From a cf. Phormidesmis sp. LEGE 11477 (GTDB lineage: Bacteria > Cyanobacteriota > Cyanobacteriia > Phormidesmidales > Phormidesmidaceae): 64,000 bases of DNA. Where the stretch lies: assembly GCF_015207105.1 (NCBI RefSeq), contig NZ_JADEXO010000005.1:56772-120771 (forward strand). The letters are read 5' to 3'. A model generated the notes under the pieces. It made no database searches and was not told the DNA's origin. It worked only from the letters and a program-made list of their open reading frames with translations. Below are positions 15,794 through 25,058 of this stretch, in pieces. The number at the start of each line of letters is the position of its first letter. Positions within the stretch are counted from its first letter, which is position 1. Both the position numbers and the translations under genes were made by a program.

Positions 15794-15900
15794 AATACCA
15801 GGAGCGTCAGTACCCAGTCACCTACAATCTACCCGCAATATTTACCCACAATATAAAAGAGCGAAAGGAATGTAGAAAAGCGAAAGGTCTGCGAATTTGA

Positions 15901-16881
15901 CTATCGCTTCTTCTTTTTCTTAGGCGACTTAGTCGCGCCTTTGCCAAACCCTGAAGCCTGTGAAGTCTTCTTCTTAAGACTTTTGGTCGGTAGCGCTAAC
16001 TCAGCGGCAGTGCCTTTGCTCCTAGATTCTATGCTTCTAGACACTTGCTGACGGGGAACCCATTCAAATTCTGGCTTCAGCTCAGACGGGTCAAAATCTT
16101 CTTCTTTGGCTAGCCCCAAATCGACTTGTACACTTGGCCAAGTGCCACAGACAGTCTCATCAATTGCCTCGCTGGCATACACTCTTTCGATCAGATCTGC
16201 CTTAGAAACGGCTTCTAGTTCGACTAGCGTACTGACTAGAAACGCATTGAGTTCTTCGGAGTTGTATCTAAAATCTGCTAGCTGCGAGGCCAGCCTTTTT
16301 ATACAGGTTTCTTTTAGCTCTGGATGTAAGAGCGCCATGTGTTCAAAGGCGACAACCGCCGCGATGCGATCCCACATATCGTGCTTGCGGTTGGCCAGAA
16401 ACAGAGACACTGGTTTGATGGCGCTCTCACCGATCATCCCGATTACCCAAGGAATCTCTTCTCTAACCCAGTCGCCATACTCTTCGCCGACGAATAGACC
16501 CTCTAGCAGCGGTTCAACGGCTTCCTCTGCCTTCAAGAGGCCCAGACACCGCCAGGCATGCACCGGACCCCACACCTCTAAAGACTCACCGTCTGCTTCA
16601 TTGAGATCGTCATCGGTTGCCATCCGAATCAGCGCTGGGATGTACTCAGAGGTGATCCCCAGATCTTCTATGTAGTCTGGCCAGCTCTCGAACTTGTGAA
16701 TGGGTCTGAGCTTAGAGAACAACGATCTATCTATATTCTCAGCGCCATCCGCCAGTATCTGTTCGACGATGCGATCGCGCTCTGGATCGCTCACCTTTTT
16801 ATCGACCTCTAGGCAATTGCCATAGGTGAGCAAAGCTGAAACCGGGGGCTCGTACGACGTTAAATCCATCACATCCATCAC
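15901..16881 (-). CDS. DUF1186 HEAT-like repeat protein
   Basis: A 326-residue protein whose middle follows the DUF1186 pattern: AWRCLGLLKAEEAVEPLLEGL, DWVREEIPWVIGMIGESAIKP, then FEHMALLHPELKETC and VCGTWPSVQVDLGL. These are HEAT-like helical repeats of unknown function, usually taken to be protein-binding. The C-terminal 45 residues are a basic, low-complexity tail ending SPKKKKKR, which could bind nucleic acid or acidic partners. It is monocistronic here, about 100 bases after rodA on the same strand but transcribed away from other functionally linked genes. Confidence 0.75.
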   Translation of the reverse strand: MMDVMDLTSYEPPVSALLTYGNCLEVDKKVSDPERDRIVEQILADGAENIDRSLFSKLRPIHKFESWPDYIEDLGITSEYIPALIRMATDDDLNEADGESLEVWGPVHAWRCLGLLKAEEAVEPLLEGLFVGEEYGDWVREEIPWVIGMIGESAIKPVSLFLANRKHDMWDRIAAVVAFEHMALLHPELKETCIKRLASQLADFRYNSEELNAFLVSTLVELEAVSKADLIERVYASEAIDETVCGTWPSVQVDLGLAKEEDFDPSELKPEFEWVPRQQVSRSIESRSKGTAAELALPTKSLKKKTSQASGFGKGATKSPKKKKKR

Positions 16882-16982
16882 ACAGATGTATCAAAGAAAA
16901 TAGGTATCAAAGAAAACAGCGGTCACTAGCGTTCAGTTTAGCGACACTTTAGCGACATTTAAAGCCAGCCGATTCACATCGC

Positions 16983-18275
16983 TCAATCTCTTAAACTTTT
17001 GGCCGCGCCAAACTTTAGCTTAGAGCGAGAGTTTGCCACTGACTCGACTAGTCCAATCGCCACAAAATTCGTCAGCAGCGCCGATCGGCCATAGCTCATC
17101 CACGGCAGCGGAATGCCTGTGATCGGGGCTAGTCCAATCGTCATACTAATATTGATCATTGCCTGAAAGACAATCATCGATAGGACGCCAATCGCTAGCA
17201 AAGAGCCGAAATTGTCTTTGGCATTTTGGGCGATCATCACTAGGCGCAAACAAATCAGCCAGAAGGCAAGGAGCAAAATCATCCCGCCGACAAACCCTAG
17301 CTCTTCTCCTACTGCCGAGAAAATAAAGTCAGTATGCTGCTCTGGAATAAAGCTGAGCTGCGTTTGCGTTCCTTGAAATAGGCCCCGGCCCCATACTTCT
17401 CCAGCTCCGATCGCAATGCGCGACTGAATTAGGTGATAGCCACCGCCTAGCGGGTCTTTAGCGGGATCTAGAAACAAAATCAGGCGATCTTTTTGATAGT
17501 CTTTCAAAAAGCCCCACATCACCTCGCCTAGCTTGCCTGACATCACATTGAGCGCGATCGCCGCCACCGCACTAAGCAGCGACCAGGGCAAGGATCGATA
17601 GGCCACCACCCCCGTCAGCAGCGCCCAGCCAACCCAAACGGGAAAAGATACGTGAAACACAATCGCTGACACCAGCGGTGAGACCATTAGAATCAGCCAG
17701 CCCGGATTTGTCCCACTCCAATACAGCATGCCAGCGGTGATCGCACCGAATACCAGCGATGTCCCTAGATCTGGCTGCAAGAAGACCAGCGCCCAGGGAA
17801 CCGCTGTAATACTCAGCGCTCTGATGATGCCAAACGGTGTCGGCGCGTCTCGATCTTTGAGCGTCGCCGCGAGCGTGATAATTGCGCCTAGCTTGGCAAA
17901 CTCAGACGGCTGTACGTTAAAGCCAAAGACCGAGATCCAACGCTGTGCGCCCAGTCCTTCGGTGCCGATCGCCATCACCGCTAGTAGCGAGGCGACTGTC
18001 GCCGCATAGATCAGCCATCGCCACTGCAGCAGCGACTCATACCGCCCCCGCGCAATCCACAGCGCCAGTACCATCCCAACCGCACCCAGTCTCAGGTGGT
18101 TGATGGCGTATCCAGTTTCGCCTGTGTACTTTTGAGTGCTGCTAATTAAAATGCTCGCGAAGATGGTGATGCCCACTGGCAGCAGCAATAAGAGCCAGTC
18201 CATTCCTTGCCATCCCTGGAAAAACTTCTTCCAGCGCCGCTGCCGAGCTGCAGAGTAAAAGGAATAGGAACTCAT
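16983..18275 (-). CDS. rodA: RodA peptidoglycan polymerase (FtsW/RodA/SpoVE family)
   Basis: A 430-residue polytopic SEDS glycosyltransferase that polymerises lipid II during cell elongation. It contains the family hallmarks FNVQPSEFAKLG, FLQPDLGTSLVFG, SRIAIGAGEVWGRG and the HTDFIFSAVGEELGFVGG segment, with the final GIPLPWMSYGRSALLTN. RodA is favoured over FtsW by these features and by length. It ends up 28 bases downstream of the mrp gene on the same strand, so the two may share a transcript, although no functional link is known. Confidence 0.9.
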   Translation of the reverse strand: MSSYSFYSAARQRRWKKFFQGWQGMDWLLLLLPVGITIFASILISSTQKYTGETGYAINHLRLGAVGMVLALWIARGRYESLLQWRWLIYAATVASLLAVMAIGTEGLGAQRWISVFGFNVQPSEFAKLGAIITLAATLKDRDAPTPFGIIRALSITAVPWALVFLQPDLGTSLVFGAITAGMLYWSGTNPGWLILMVSPLVSAIVFHVSFPVWVGWALLTGVVAYRSLPWSLLSAVAAIALNVMSGKLGEVMWGFLKDYQKDRLILFLDPAKDPLGGGYHLIQSRIAIGAGEVWGRGLFQGTQTQLSFIPEQHTDFIFSAVGEELGFVGGMILLLAFWLICLRLVMIAQNAKDNFGSLLAIGVLSMIVFQAMINISMTIGLAPITGIPLPWMSYGRSALLTNFVAIGLVESVANSRSKLKFGAAKSLRD

Positions 18276-18303
18276 GGTCTCAAATCCGAAGACAAAGTCA
18301 GTC

Positions 18304-19374
18304 CTAAGTTAGCGCAGCCACAGAAATCTTGGCAGCCGTCTGCTTGGCAATATCCATCAGCGCCTGTGCAGATGCAGACTCAGGGTCAGCCAGAACGATA
18401 GGCAGGCCGCGATCGCCACCTTCTCTCACTGGCATCTCCAACGGTACCTTACCCAATAAATCTACCGCTAGCTCTTCTGCTGCCTGCTCGCCACCGCCTT
18501 CACCAAAGATGGCGTAGCGTTTTTCTGGCATATCGGGCGGGACGAAATAGCTCATATTCTCCACCAGACCCAAGATCGGCACCTTTAGCTGATCAAACAT
18601 CTTTAGCCCGCGTCTAGCATCTGAGAGCGCCACATCTTGAGGCGTGGTCACAATCACCACTCCGGCCATCGGCACCGCCTGCGCTAGGGTTAGCTGCGCG
18701 TCGCCCGTACCCGGCGGCATATCTACGACCAAGTAGTCCAAATTGCCCCACTGCACCTGATATAGAAACTGACGAATCACGCCATTGAGCATCGGGCCAC
18801 GCCACACGACCGGCTGATCGCGATCGATCAAAAAACCCATCGATACCATTTTCACACCGTGGTTAAAGGCGGGCTCTAAAACCTCCTGACCATTGTCATC
18901 ACGCACCGTGACATTACTGTCACTCAGGCCCATCATAATCGGCGCATTCGGGCCGTAGATGTCTGCATCGAGTAGGCCCACCGCCGCCCCTGTTTTTGCC
19001 AATGCCACTGCTAAGTTAATCGCAACGGTGCTCTTACCAACGCCGCCTTTACCGCTAGTGACTGCGAAGATATTCTTGACACCATCGATCCCTGTGCGAT
19101 CGGGCAGGCTCTTTTGCTGTGGGGTCTCAGCGGTGACGTCTACCTCGACGCTGTCTACACCGGGTAGAGTCCGCACTGCTTTCTCGCAGTCCTCGACGAT
19201 AAACTCACGCAGTGGACAGGCCGGCGTCGTCAGAACCAGGGTAAAGCTCACCTTGCCGCCGTCTACGCTCACATTGCGGATCATGTTGAGCTCGACCAGG
19301 CTCTTTTGCAATTCGGGGTCTTGGACGGGTTTGAGTACCGTCAAAATCGAGTCTGTATCGAGCGTAGTGATCAT
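18304..19374 (-). CDS. mrp: Mrp/ApbC iron-sulfur cluster carrier ATPase
   Basis: From the ATG at 19374 (MITTLDTDSILTVLKPVQDPEL) the protein has 356 residues, the usual length. An N-terminal DUF59/MIP18 domain is followed by a deviant Walker A GKGGVGKS in the ParA/MinD-like NTPase, with DADIYGPNAPIMMG and VVDMPPGTGDAQLT. Mrp proteins carry and hand over Fe-S clusters. The C-terminal CPxC cluster-binding pair found in many bacterial homologues is not present: the segment reads YFVPPDMPEKRYAIFG, a form I associate with cyanobacterial homologues. An upstream in-frame start 72 bases earlier would add a tail not seen in the family. Confidence 0.88.
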   Translation of the reverse strand: MITTLDTDSILTVLKPVQDPELQKSLVELNMIRNVSVDGGKVSFTLVLTTPACPLREFIVEDCEKAVRTLPGVDSVEVDVTAETPQQKSLPDRTGIDGVKNIFAVTSGKGGVGKSTVAINLAVALAKTGAAVGLLDADIYGPNAPIMMGLSDSNVTVRDDNGQEVLEPAFNHGVKMVSMGFLIDRDQPVVWRGPMLNGVIRQFLYQVQWGNLDYLVVDMPPGTGDAQLTLAQAVPMAGVVIVTTPQDVALSDARRGLKMFDQLKVPILGLVENMSYFVPPDMPEKRYAIFGEGGGEQAAEELAVDLLGKVPLEMPVREGGDRGLPIVLADPESASAQALMDIAKQTAAKISVAALT

Positions 19375-19570
19375 GAAGTGTAAAGGGCTCTCGCTAAGGA
19401 GAGTTCTGTATGCTTTTTGGGTTTGCGGCAGCGGCTGCCCGTGCAAAGTTGCCTGTGCAAAGCTGCCTATGTAAATACTATCGCTCTGGGGATTACGCCA
19501 GGTAGCTTTTAGCGATGATAGATTTCAATACTGAAGATAGGCTTTCAAAAGATAGGCTTTCAAAAGATAT

Positions 19571-20032
19571 CTACTCGCAAAAGATATCCACTCGGGTTTG
19601 CGCTTGGTCGGGATAGCGGACGGCATGTTCTGCGGCCTGTACCAGCGCTGAGGCGACTCGGTTCAGATGAGGTCGCAAAAATGGCCAGACTAGGGGTGAG
19701 AGCCAGCCGCTGAGCGTGACTGAATACAGAACGCAGGTGCCGCACAGGGTAGAAACAATCCGGTAGGTGGCCCGCTCTTGCAAACCCGGTAGCGAAAACA
19801 CGCGAACGCTGATCAGCTCACCAGGCAGCACGCGCTCTACAAACACTTTGGTAGATAGCAGTAGATAGCGGTTGAAGGCTCGGTAGATCAGGCCCGGCGT
19901 TGCCCGCTGCCCTCTAGGCGCGTTCGTGCGGGTAATTAGCGGATGCCACAGATCCATATCGGCCAGGTTATTGACGATCTGCCAAAGGATTTCGGCTGGC
20001 GCTGTGCTAGTCGCTATGTAGTCGCGTTCCAT
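19571..20032 (-). CDS. SRPBCC (polyketide cyclase-like) family protein
   Basis: The 153-residue protein matches a small START/Bet v1-like fold: an opening strand MERDYIATSTAPAEILWQIV, the helix NNLADMDLWHPLI, and a last long helix around LNRVASALVQAAEHAV. These proteins bind hydrophobic ligands; the ligand here is unknown. Its C-terminal end is followed by a doubled sequence GATAGGCTTTCAAAA near 19550, a small local duplication. It diverges from hemF with a 242-base gap. Confidence 0.7.
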   Translation of the reverse strand: MERDYIATSTAPAEILWQIVNNLADMDLWHPLITRTNAPRGQRATPGLIYRAFNRYLLLSTKVFVERVLPGELISVRVFSLPGLQERATYRIVSTLCGTCVLYSVTLSGWLSPLVWPFLRPHLNRVASALVQAAEHAVRYPDQAQTRVDIFCE

Positions 20033-20274
20033 AGAGGATACAAGTCATCAAAAGCCGTAAACTTCAGTCTAGTAGAGCTTTCTGAACTGTTTCAGTAAAG
20101 GGCCGTGATTTACAGACAATTTGTCACAGATTGTCACGCTCTGTTTCAAAGGTGCAATAAAGTCCCTAAGATCGTGTTTGACTAAAAGATAGATATTTTG
20201 TCACTGCAGTTGTCCTTTCAGCTATCTCCCTTCAGCTATCTTAGGCTCTCTTCATCTAAGCAATATTAGGCACC

Positions 20275-21330
20275 ATGACTCTTTCCCCTGCTAAAGCTGT
20301 TCGCCCGTCTTCCCCTGCATCAGAGCCGTCAGCGCCTATTTTGCCACCAGAAGGCTCTCGCGATCGCGTCAGTACAGCGTTCAAAGGGCTGCAAGATCGC
20401 ATCTGCCAAAAGCTAGAAGAAATCGATGGTGGCGGCAAGTTTCAAGAAGACGCCTGGCAGCGGACTGAAGGGGGCGGTGGGCGATCGCGCGTCATGAAAG
20501 CAGGCAACGTCTTTGAGCAAGGCGGCGTCGGCTTTTCAGAAGTATGGGGAGACAAGCTGCCGCCAGCGATCTTGATCAAGCGCCCTGAGGCCGAAGGGCA
20601 TCAGTTCTATGCGACGGGCACCTCGATGGTGCTGCATCCTCGCAACCCTTATGTGCCGACGGTTCACCTCAACTATCGCTACTTTGAGGCGGGCCCGGTT
20701 TGGTGGTTTGGCGGCGGTATTGATCTGACGCCCTACTACGCCAATAAAGCAGACGTCGTGCATTTTCATCAGACGCTAAAAGCCGCGTGCGATCGCCACA
20801 ATCCCCAGTACTACCCCAACTTCAAACGCTGGTGCGATGAGTACTTTTACCTAAAGCACCGTGATGAACCCAGAGGCGTCGGCGGCATCTTCTTCGACTA
20901 TCAAAACGGGCAGCGCGGCGAACTCTATCGCGGCCACAACCAAGACGGCCCCGCCGCACTTTACAGCCAGCAAGCAGGCACCGCACCGAAGCGATCTTGG
21001 GAAGAACTCTTTCAGTTTGCAGTGGACTGCGGCGATGCATTTTTGCCAGCTTACGTGCCAATTGTCGAGAAAAGAGCCGGGATTGAGTATGGCGATCGCG
21101 AACGCAACTTCCAGCTCTATCGCCGAGGCCGCTACGTCGAATTCAACCTCGTCTATGACAGAGGCACCCTCTTTGGCCTACAGACCAATGGCCGCACCGA
21201 ATCTATCCTGATGTCCTTACCCCCGATGGTTCGCTGGGAATATTCCTACGCACCCGAACCAGGTACCCCAGAAGCCGAGCTATACGATATATTCTTAAAA
21301 CCTCACGACTGGGCCGAAATGGACGCCTAG
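20275..21330 (+). CDS. hemF: Oxygen-dependent coproporphyrinogen III oxidase
   Basis: A 351-residue enzyme that uses O2 to convert coproporphyrinogen III to protoporphyrinogen IX, feeding haem, chlorophyll and bilin synthesis. The family signature [18 protein letters not shown] is present, followed by [34 protein letters not shown] and [21 protein letters not shown]. The N-terminal 25 residues are a Pro/Ser-rich extension. The ATG at 20275 has no alternative nearby. The dense supply of haem proteins in this window makes hemF a meaningful but not necessarily linked neighbour. Confidence 0.96.
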   Translation: MTLSPAKAVRPSSPASEPSAPILPPEGSRDRVSTAFKGLQDRICQKLEEIDGGGKFQEDAWQRTEGGGGRSRVMKAGNVFEQGGVGFSEVWGDKLPPAILIKRPEAEGHQFYATGTSMVLHPRNPYVPTVHLNYRYFEAGPVWWFGGGIDLTPYYANKADVVHFHQTLKAACDRHNPQYYPNFKRWCDEYFYLKHRDEPRGVGGIFFDYQNGQRGELYRGHNQDGPAALYSQQAGTAPKRSWEELFQFAVDCGDAFLPAYVPIVEKRAGIEYGDRERNFQLYRRGRYVEFNLVYDRGTLFGLQTNGRTESILMSLPPMVRWEYSYAPEPGTPEAELYDIFLKPHDWAEMDA

Positions 21331-21442
21331 TTTTATTGCCTGGGTATCTTAGTTCTACAGGGTCAAACAAGGGCCTTAAAAAAGCTAAGAAAAAGCGACG
21401 CTCAGACTTCAAAGCTCGGACTTCAAAGAGGAGTGACAAACC

Positions 21443-21802
21443 ATGGAGCACAAAGATCTCACGACCCCAGCCGGGGAATCCGTCATTGTCTTTTCTCCCG
21501 AAGGTAGATTAGACATCACCACAGCCTGGCAGTTTCGTCTCAAGCTACAAGATGCCATCACCAAAGACACGCCCAATGTCTTGGTGGATCTCGCTAAGAT
21601 CGCATTCATCGATAGCTCAGGGCTAACCTCTCTAGTCGCAGGCATGCGAGATGCCGACAAAGTCGGCGGTAGCTTCCGCCTTTGTAACGTTCATACCGAA
21701 GCAAGACTGGTCTTTGAAGTGACCATGATGGACACCGTTTTTGAGATCTACGACACCGAGGTAGAGGCGCTAGCTGTCCCCTTTAAGATGCCAGTGAGCT
21801 GA
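21443..21802 (+). CDS. STAS-domain anti-sigma factor antagonist (SpoIIAA/RsbV-like)
   Basis: A 119-residue single STAS domain with the phosphorylation-site motif FIDSSGLTSLV, where the first or second Ser is the usual target of an anti-sigma kinase. Phosphorylation controls binding to a partner switch kinase, so this protein probably belongs to a partner-switching pathway. No kinase or phosphatase gene is in the window. The start is supported by GAGG about ten bases upstream of the ATG. Just before the gene the sequence GACTTCAAAG is repeated in tandem. Confidence 0.88.
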   Translation: MEHKDLTTPAGESVIVFSPEGRLDITTAWQFRLKLQDAITKDTPNVLVDLAKIAFIDSSGLTSLVAGMRDADKVGGSFRLCNVHTEARLVFEVTMMDTVFEIYDTEVEALAVPFKMPVS

Positions 21803-21858
21803 CCAGTTAGCTGATAGCTTTTCTAGCAACACTTCGAGCAGCTACCTCTCAAAGATAG

Positions 21859-22479
21859 CTACACCTCGAAGCTGGCCTGCTTAACCATTTCAAATGGGCC
21901 CATCAAAGCCCCCCATAGACCTCGGCCAGTGTCGGGGTCTATTCCTTTGTCGTAGGTTTTGAGCAGAATAGTGTCTCCTTGGGGAATAACGTCAAAGCCT
22001 AGGTAGACATACCGGGTCTGACCGCCATAGTCAAACGAGCACAGTTCACCGTCCTTCAAGGCTGACTGAAACTGATAGCCGTCTTGGTTTCCACTGCTGA
22101 CTACTTGGTAGCGAATCACCACGCCGCTGTTGGGCAGCGTCACCAAATCTTGCTGCGAAATCCCCTTCAAGACCTCGGCGTCTCGCCCCGCGCCTTTGAA
22201 TTTCAGCGGATCTTTTAGAGCAAAGTACTGCCCCTTGAGCTGATCTGCTTCTGCTGCATCCGTAATCTGTAAAATTCGCTGCCTATAGGGTGGCTGCCCC
22301 GAAATCACGTTCTGCTGCTCTAATAGAAACGTAAATCTTTGTCTAGAAGATAGGGCCGGAACCGGTCTTTGCCACAGGCGCAAATGAACATACCAAGCGG
22401 GCTCAGCCGCCGCCTGTCGCTGGTTTTCAAATTCGCCAGCTAGATAGCTAGCAAGGGTAGTCAAAGGAGAAGAAGGCAT
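21859..22479 (-). CDS. CpcT/CpeT-type phycobilin lyase
   Basis: The 206-residue protein (start MPSSPLTTLASYLAGEFENQRQA at 22479) has the CpcT/CpeT pattern: the AGEFENQ opening, VHLRLWQRPVP, YRQRILQI, the loop CSFDYGGQTRYVYLGFDV and the end RGLWGALMGPFEMVKQ. CpcT attaches phycocyanobilin to Cys-153 of beta-phycocyanin, and CpeT acts in phycoerythrin chromophorylation; the two cannot be told apart by eye. An upstream ATG at 22527 is open but adds an atypical tail. It diverges from thf1 with under 90 bases between the starts. Confidence 0.85.
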   Translation of the reverse strand: MPSSPLTTLASYLAGEFENQRQAAAEPAWYVHLRLWQRPVPALSSRQRFTFLLEQQNVISGQPPYRQRILQITDAAEADQLKGQYFALKDPLKFKGAGRDAEVLKGISQQDLVTLPNSGVVIRYQVVSSGNQDGYQFQSALKDGELCSFDYGGQTRYVYLGFDVIPQGDTILLKTYDKGIDPDTGRGLWGALMGPFEMVKQASFEV

Positions 22480-22561
22480 AGAAAAAAGGGTCGAACTGCT
22501 TGGCAAAGGGGCTGCAAAGCGTAACAATTGAGTTTACAAAGAGTATTTGAGTAGTTTACTT

Positions 22562-23341
22562 GTGAACAACGTCCGCACGGTTTCAGACACAAAGCGAGCT
22601 TTCTATAGCCAGCACACCCGTCCTATCAACGCGATCTATCGCCGTGTGGTCGAAGAGCTGATGGTAGAGGCCCATTTGCTGCTGGTCAATGCCGATTTTA
22701 ATTACGATTCTATCTATGCATTGGGCGTTGTCAGCACTTATGACCGCTTTATGCAAGGGTATGAACCGGCAGGCGATCGCGACAACATCTACAGAGCGAT
22801 TCTGCAGGCAAACGAAGCCGATCCAGATCAGTATCGACGCGACGCCGAAGAATTGATAGGCGTCGCCAAATCCCTACCGTCGATAGACAGCTTCAAATCG
22901 GTGCTAGATCAGGCAAAGACAGCAAGCGGCAGCGACACGCTCCAGGCCAACCTCCACAAAGCTATTAGCAATCCAAAGTTCAAATACAGCCGCTTATTCG
23001 CCATTGGTTTGTATAACGTGATCGAAGCGATCGATGCCGAGCTGCTAAACGACAAAGACAAACGCGACGCGCTGATGACAGAAGTCGCGACCACCATCGA
23101 ACTCAACGAAGATCTTCTGAAAAAAGACATCGATCTCTATCGCGGCAACCTAGAGAAAATGGCTCAGGCACAAGAAGTCATGAAAGACATGATCGAGGCC
23201 GATAAGAAAAAGAAAGCCAAGCGCGAAGAAGAAAAGAAGAAGCGAGCTGAAGCCAAAGCCGCTGCTGAGAAAGCAAAGGCGACTGAAACGACTGAAACGA
23301 CTGAAACGACCGAAGCGCCTTCAACAAATGAGGCTGAATAA
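22562..23341 (+). CDS. thf1: Thf1/Psb29 photosystem II biogenesis protein
   Basis: The start is taken as GTG at 22562, giving MNNVRTVSDTKRAFYSQHTRP, the conserved family opening; a TTG five codons earlier is open but unlikely. The protein (259 residues) then shows VEELMVEAHLLLVNADFNYD, GVVSTYDRFMQGYEP and the IGVAKSLPSI segment. Thf1 (Psb29) is needed for stable photosystem II assembly and interacts with FtsH in cyanobacteria and plants. The C-terminus is a long charged coil (EEEKKKRAEAKAA) ending in a threefold TETTET-type repeat encoded by tandem GACTGAAAC units, which is a likely site of length variation. Confidence 0.93.
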   Translation: MNNVRTVSDTKRAFYSQHTRPINAIYRRVVEELMVEAHLLLVNADFNYDSIYALGVVSTYDRFMQGYEPAGDRDNIYRAILQANEADPDQYRRDAEELIGVAKSLPSIDSFKSVLDQAKTASGSDTLQANLHKAISNPKFKYSRLFAIGLYNVIEAIDAELLNDKDKRDALMTEVATTIELNEDLLKKDIDLYRGNLEKMAQAQEVMKDMIEADKKKKAKREEEKKKRAEAKAAAEKAKATETTETTETTEAPSTNEAE

Positions 23342-23552
23342 GTTTGAGGCTACGTAGACCCAATCTTCAATTATCAAGCTAGCAACATATCCAAAACCTA
23401 TTCTCCAAGCTGACGTGGATCGTCGATAAATTGCTTGGTGACGATGATGGTATCGATGACAAGCTGGTTTGTTAGCTAAGCGCAGATGTAGTCGTTGCCT
23501 ATCTATGGCATAGCTATCATCTTTACGAATCGAAGCCACCGATATTCTTAGT

Positions 23553-23951
23553 TCAAGAAGCTTTTGCTTTACTATGCTTTTGCTTAAGAAATTCAGCGAA
23601 GTCTCTAACTTCTTCGAGCGTATTTTCAGGTAATTCATCTACGAGAGCGAGTAGTTGAGCGCGAACGCCTACGGCTTCTCTAGCTGGGGTCACCAGACGA
23701 AGTTGAGAAGGGGCGAGGGTTTCTACGCCGATGGTTTCCATGAAGGAGCCTGGCGCTTCGCGGGTGCTTTCGGCAAAGTCACCGTCGGCAGTGTCACTAA
23801 CCCAACCACCGAATAGCTCAACCATGTAGGCTTCACCGCTGTTAAAGACTTCAACGATGGAACCCGCGCAGCCTTCTGGAGCAGTGCCCCCCTCTTCTAA
23901 CGGGATTTTTTCTCTTAGCTTGACCGAATCAAATAGCTGGAATTGGCTCAT
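23553..23951 (-). CDS. DUF4926-like plus DUF2281-like small protein
   Basis: The start at 23951 (MSQFQLFDSVKLREKIPLEEG) is set by a clear AAGGAG ribosome site six bases upstream. The N-terminal half resembles DUF4926 (a barrel-like domain with GSIVEVFNSGEAYMVELFGG), and the last 35 residues (LVDELPENTLEEVRDFAEFLKQK) resemble DUF2281. Both small domains are common around cyanobacterial toxin-antitoxin genes. It lies downstream of the MazF-like pair on the same strand. Its role is unknown; antitoxin-like function is a guess. Confidence 0.65.
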   Translation of the reverse strand: MSQFQLFDSVKLREKIPLEEGGTAPEGCAGSIVEVFNSGEAYMVELFGGWVSDTADGDFAESTREAPGSFMETIGVETLAPSQLRLVTPAREAVGVRAQLLALVDELPENTLEEVRDFAEFLKQKHSKAKAS

Positions 23952-23994
23952 AGTCGCTCCTTGTGTAGCTTCGTGCGGGGTCATGTCTGCTCAC

Positions 23995-24342
23995 TTATAA
24001 GCCAAGACAATACCGGATAGCCTCTTCAACTTCCGTCATTTTTTCGGCAGTTAATGAACCAACTGGTTTGTCTGGAAATCGACTGGCATCCAGAGAGCGT
24101 ACCTGAAAACAGAGGAAAACGGTTTCCAAGGGGAGATCACTTTCTTCGACAGAGACTCTAACGTTAGTCGGATAGTCGCGGCGCATATTAGCCCCTTTGG
24201 TTCCCACAACTACAGTGACAACTAAAGGCAAGTCATTAATCTCGTTGGTAGACATTACCAAAACAGGGCGACGTCCGCTCTGCTCTCGTCCTTTGACTGG
24301 GTTGAGATCGACGAAATAGATTTGGCCACGCTGAATACTCAT
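23995..24342 (-). CDS. MazF/PemK-type toxin
   Basis: A 115-residue endoribonuclease of the MazF/PemK family, marked by the start RGQIYFVDLNPVKGREQSGRRPVLVMS and the later FLCFQVRSLDASRFP. Such toxins cut mRNA at short motifs when the antitoxin is lost. The gene lies 14 bases after its antitoxin on the same strand. The frame is intact and the key Arg and basic/hydroxyl residues of the start segment are present, so it may be functional. Confidence 0.9.
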   Translation of the reverse strand: MSIQRGQIYFVDLNPVKGREQSGRRPVLVMSTNEINDLPLVVTVVVGTKGANMRRDYPTNVRVSVEESDLPLETVFLCFQVRSLDASRFPDKPVGSLTAEKMTEVEEAIRYCLGL

Positions 24343-24356
24343 AGGACATTGAATTT

Positions 24357-24596
24357 CTATTCGAGTCCATCCATTTCAGTCACCAAAAACTCATCGCTGA
24401 TAGCCGCTATTTCTCGTTGAATGTCTGGATCGACAGCCATTTCAGCTAGATCAGAGTATCGAGTTTGGGCGTTTGGGCGTTTGGGCGATAGCACTACGAA
24501 TACGTTTACCTCTTGACCCTCTGAACCGGGCGGTAGCTGAACTTCGAGCCGATTCCCCGGCGGAACTTTAGTTGTGATGTGCAGAGCAGATTGCAT
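24357..24596 (-). CDS. Antitoxin partner of the MazF/PemK-type toxin
   Basis: A 79-residue protein whose first part (MQSALHITTKVPPGNRLEVQLPPGSEGQEVNVFVVL) is the short beta-rich region found in many cyanobacterial MazE-like partners, and whose acidic C-terminus (DISDEFLVTEMDGLE-type sequence) suits toxin binding. Assignment rests mainly on its position directly upstream of the toxin gene. It is not a classical SpoVT/AbrB swapped-hairpin by eye. Confidence 0.7.
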   Translation of the reverse strand: MQSALHITTKVPPGNRLEVQLPPGSEGQEVNVFVVLSPKRPNAQTRYSDLAEMAVDPDIQREIAAISDEFLVTEMDGLE

Positions 24597-24628
24597 GGAA
24601 ACATCTCTAGTGGACTATATGTCCAATC

Positions 24629-24814
24629 CTAACGGGTTAGAGCTGCCGTGTAGTCTGGATTTACAACGATTACGCCGCCTGTGCCCAAGGTCGAGATGTT
24701 GAGGCTGATAGCACAGCGCCGCGCAGCCGCATCGTCCAAAAGGTGGCAGGCCAACTGACTGTTAAACAGCGTAATTAGTGGCGAAGCGTTGATGACAACT
24801 CGCTCAATTGGCAT
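24629..24814 (-). pseudogene. DUF3368 PIN-like toxin with a large internal deletion
   Basis: The 61-residue frame starts like a DUF3368 PIN protein (ERVVINASPLITLFNSQLA) and then jumps to the family's late segment (LLDDAAARRCAISLNISTLGTGGVIVV). The roughly 70-90 central residues, with most of the acidic active site, are missing although the frame stays open. The C-terminal part after GTGGVI also ends early. It overlaps the UPF0175 antitoxin by 11 bases, the normal layout of that pair. It is therefore a decayed toxin next to an intact antitoxin. Confidence 0.7.
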
Positions 24815-25058
24815 TGTTTAATTCCCTAACCAAGTCGGCTTCGGTGTATTGGAAGGGTGAAACCTTGTAGCGCGAGAGGGCTTGGATGAAGTCGGCGCGG
24901 CTTAATCCGGCGATTTCGGCGGCTTTGCCCTGAGAGAGTTGTTCTAGCTCGTACCATTTGACGGCGGCAGCAACGCGCATTTCTTGGGCGAATTCTTCTG
25001 GCGTCTTGCGAAGCGCGGAGAAGGTAGTGTCGGGGAAGCTGAGGGTGATGCTGGTCAT
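24804..25058 (-). CDS. UPF0175 family antitoxin
   Basis: An 84-residue protein with the UPF0175 pattern: opening strand ITLSFPDTTFSALRKTPEEF, then AQEMRVAAAVKWYELEQLSQGKAAEIAGLSRADFIQAL, a helix-turn-helix-like region. UPF0175 proteins are antitoxins paired with DUF3368 PIN toxins. It is the upstream gene of the pair and looks intact, so it would be an orphan because its toxin is deleted. Confidence 0.85.
   Translation of the reverse strand: MTSITLSFPDTTFSALRKTPEEFAQEMRVAAAVKWYELEQLSQGKAAEIAGLSRADFIQALSRYKVSPFQYTEADLVRELNNAN

Noticed and set aside
23280..23312. Short tandem GACTGAAAC repeats that might suggest a CRISPR or minisatellite
   Set aside because: They encode the Thr/Glu repeat tail of Thf1 in frame; there are no spacers.
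23321..23638. Minus-strand 105-residue frame between thf1 and the DUF4926 gene
   Set aside because: Overlaps the C-terminal end of thf1 and the DUF2281-like gene and is rich in His/Arg without any domain. At most it holds a short toxin-like remnant.
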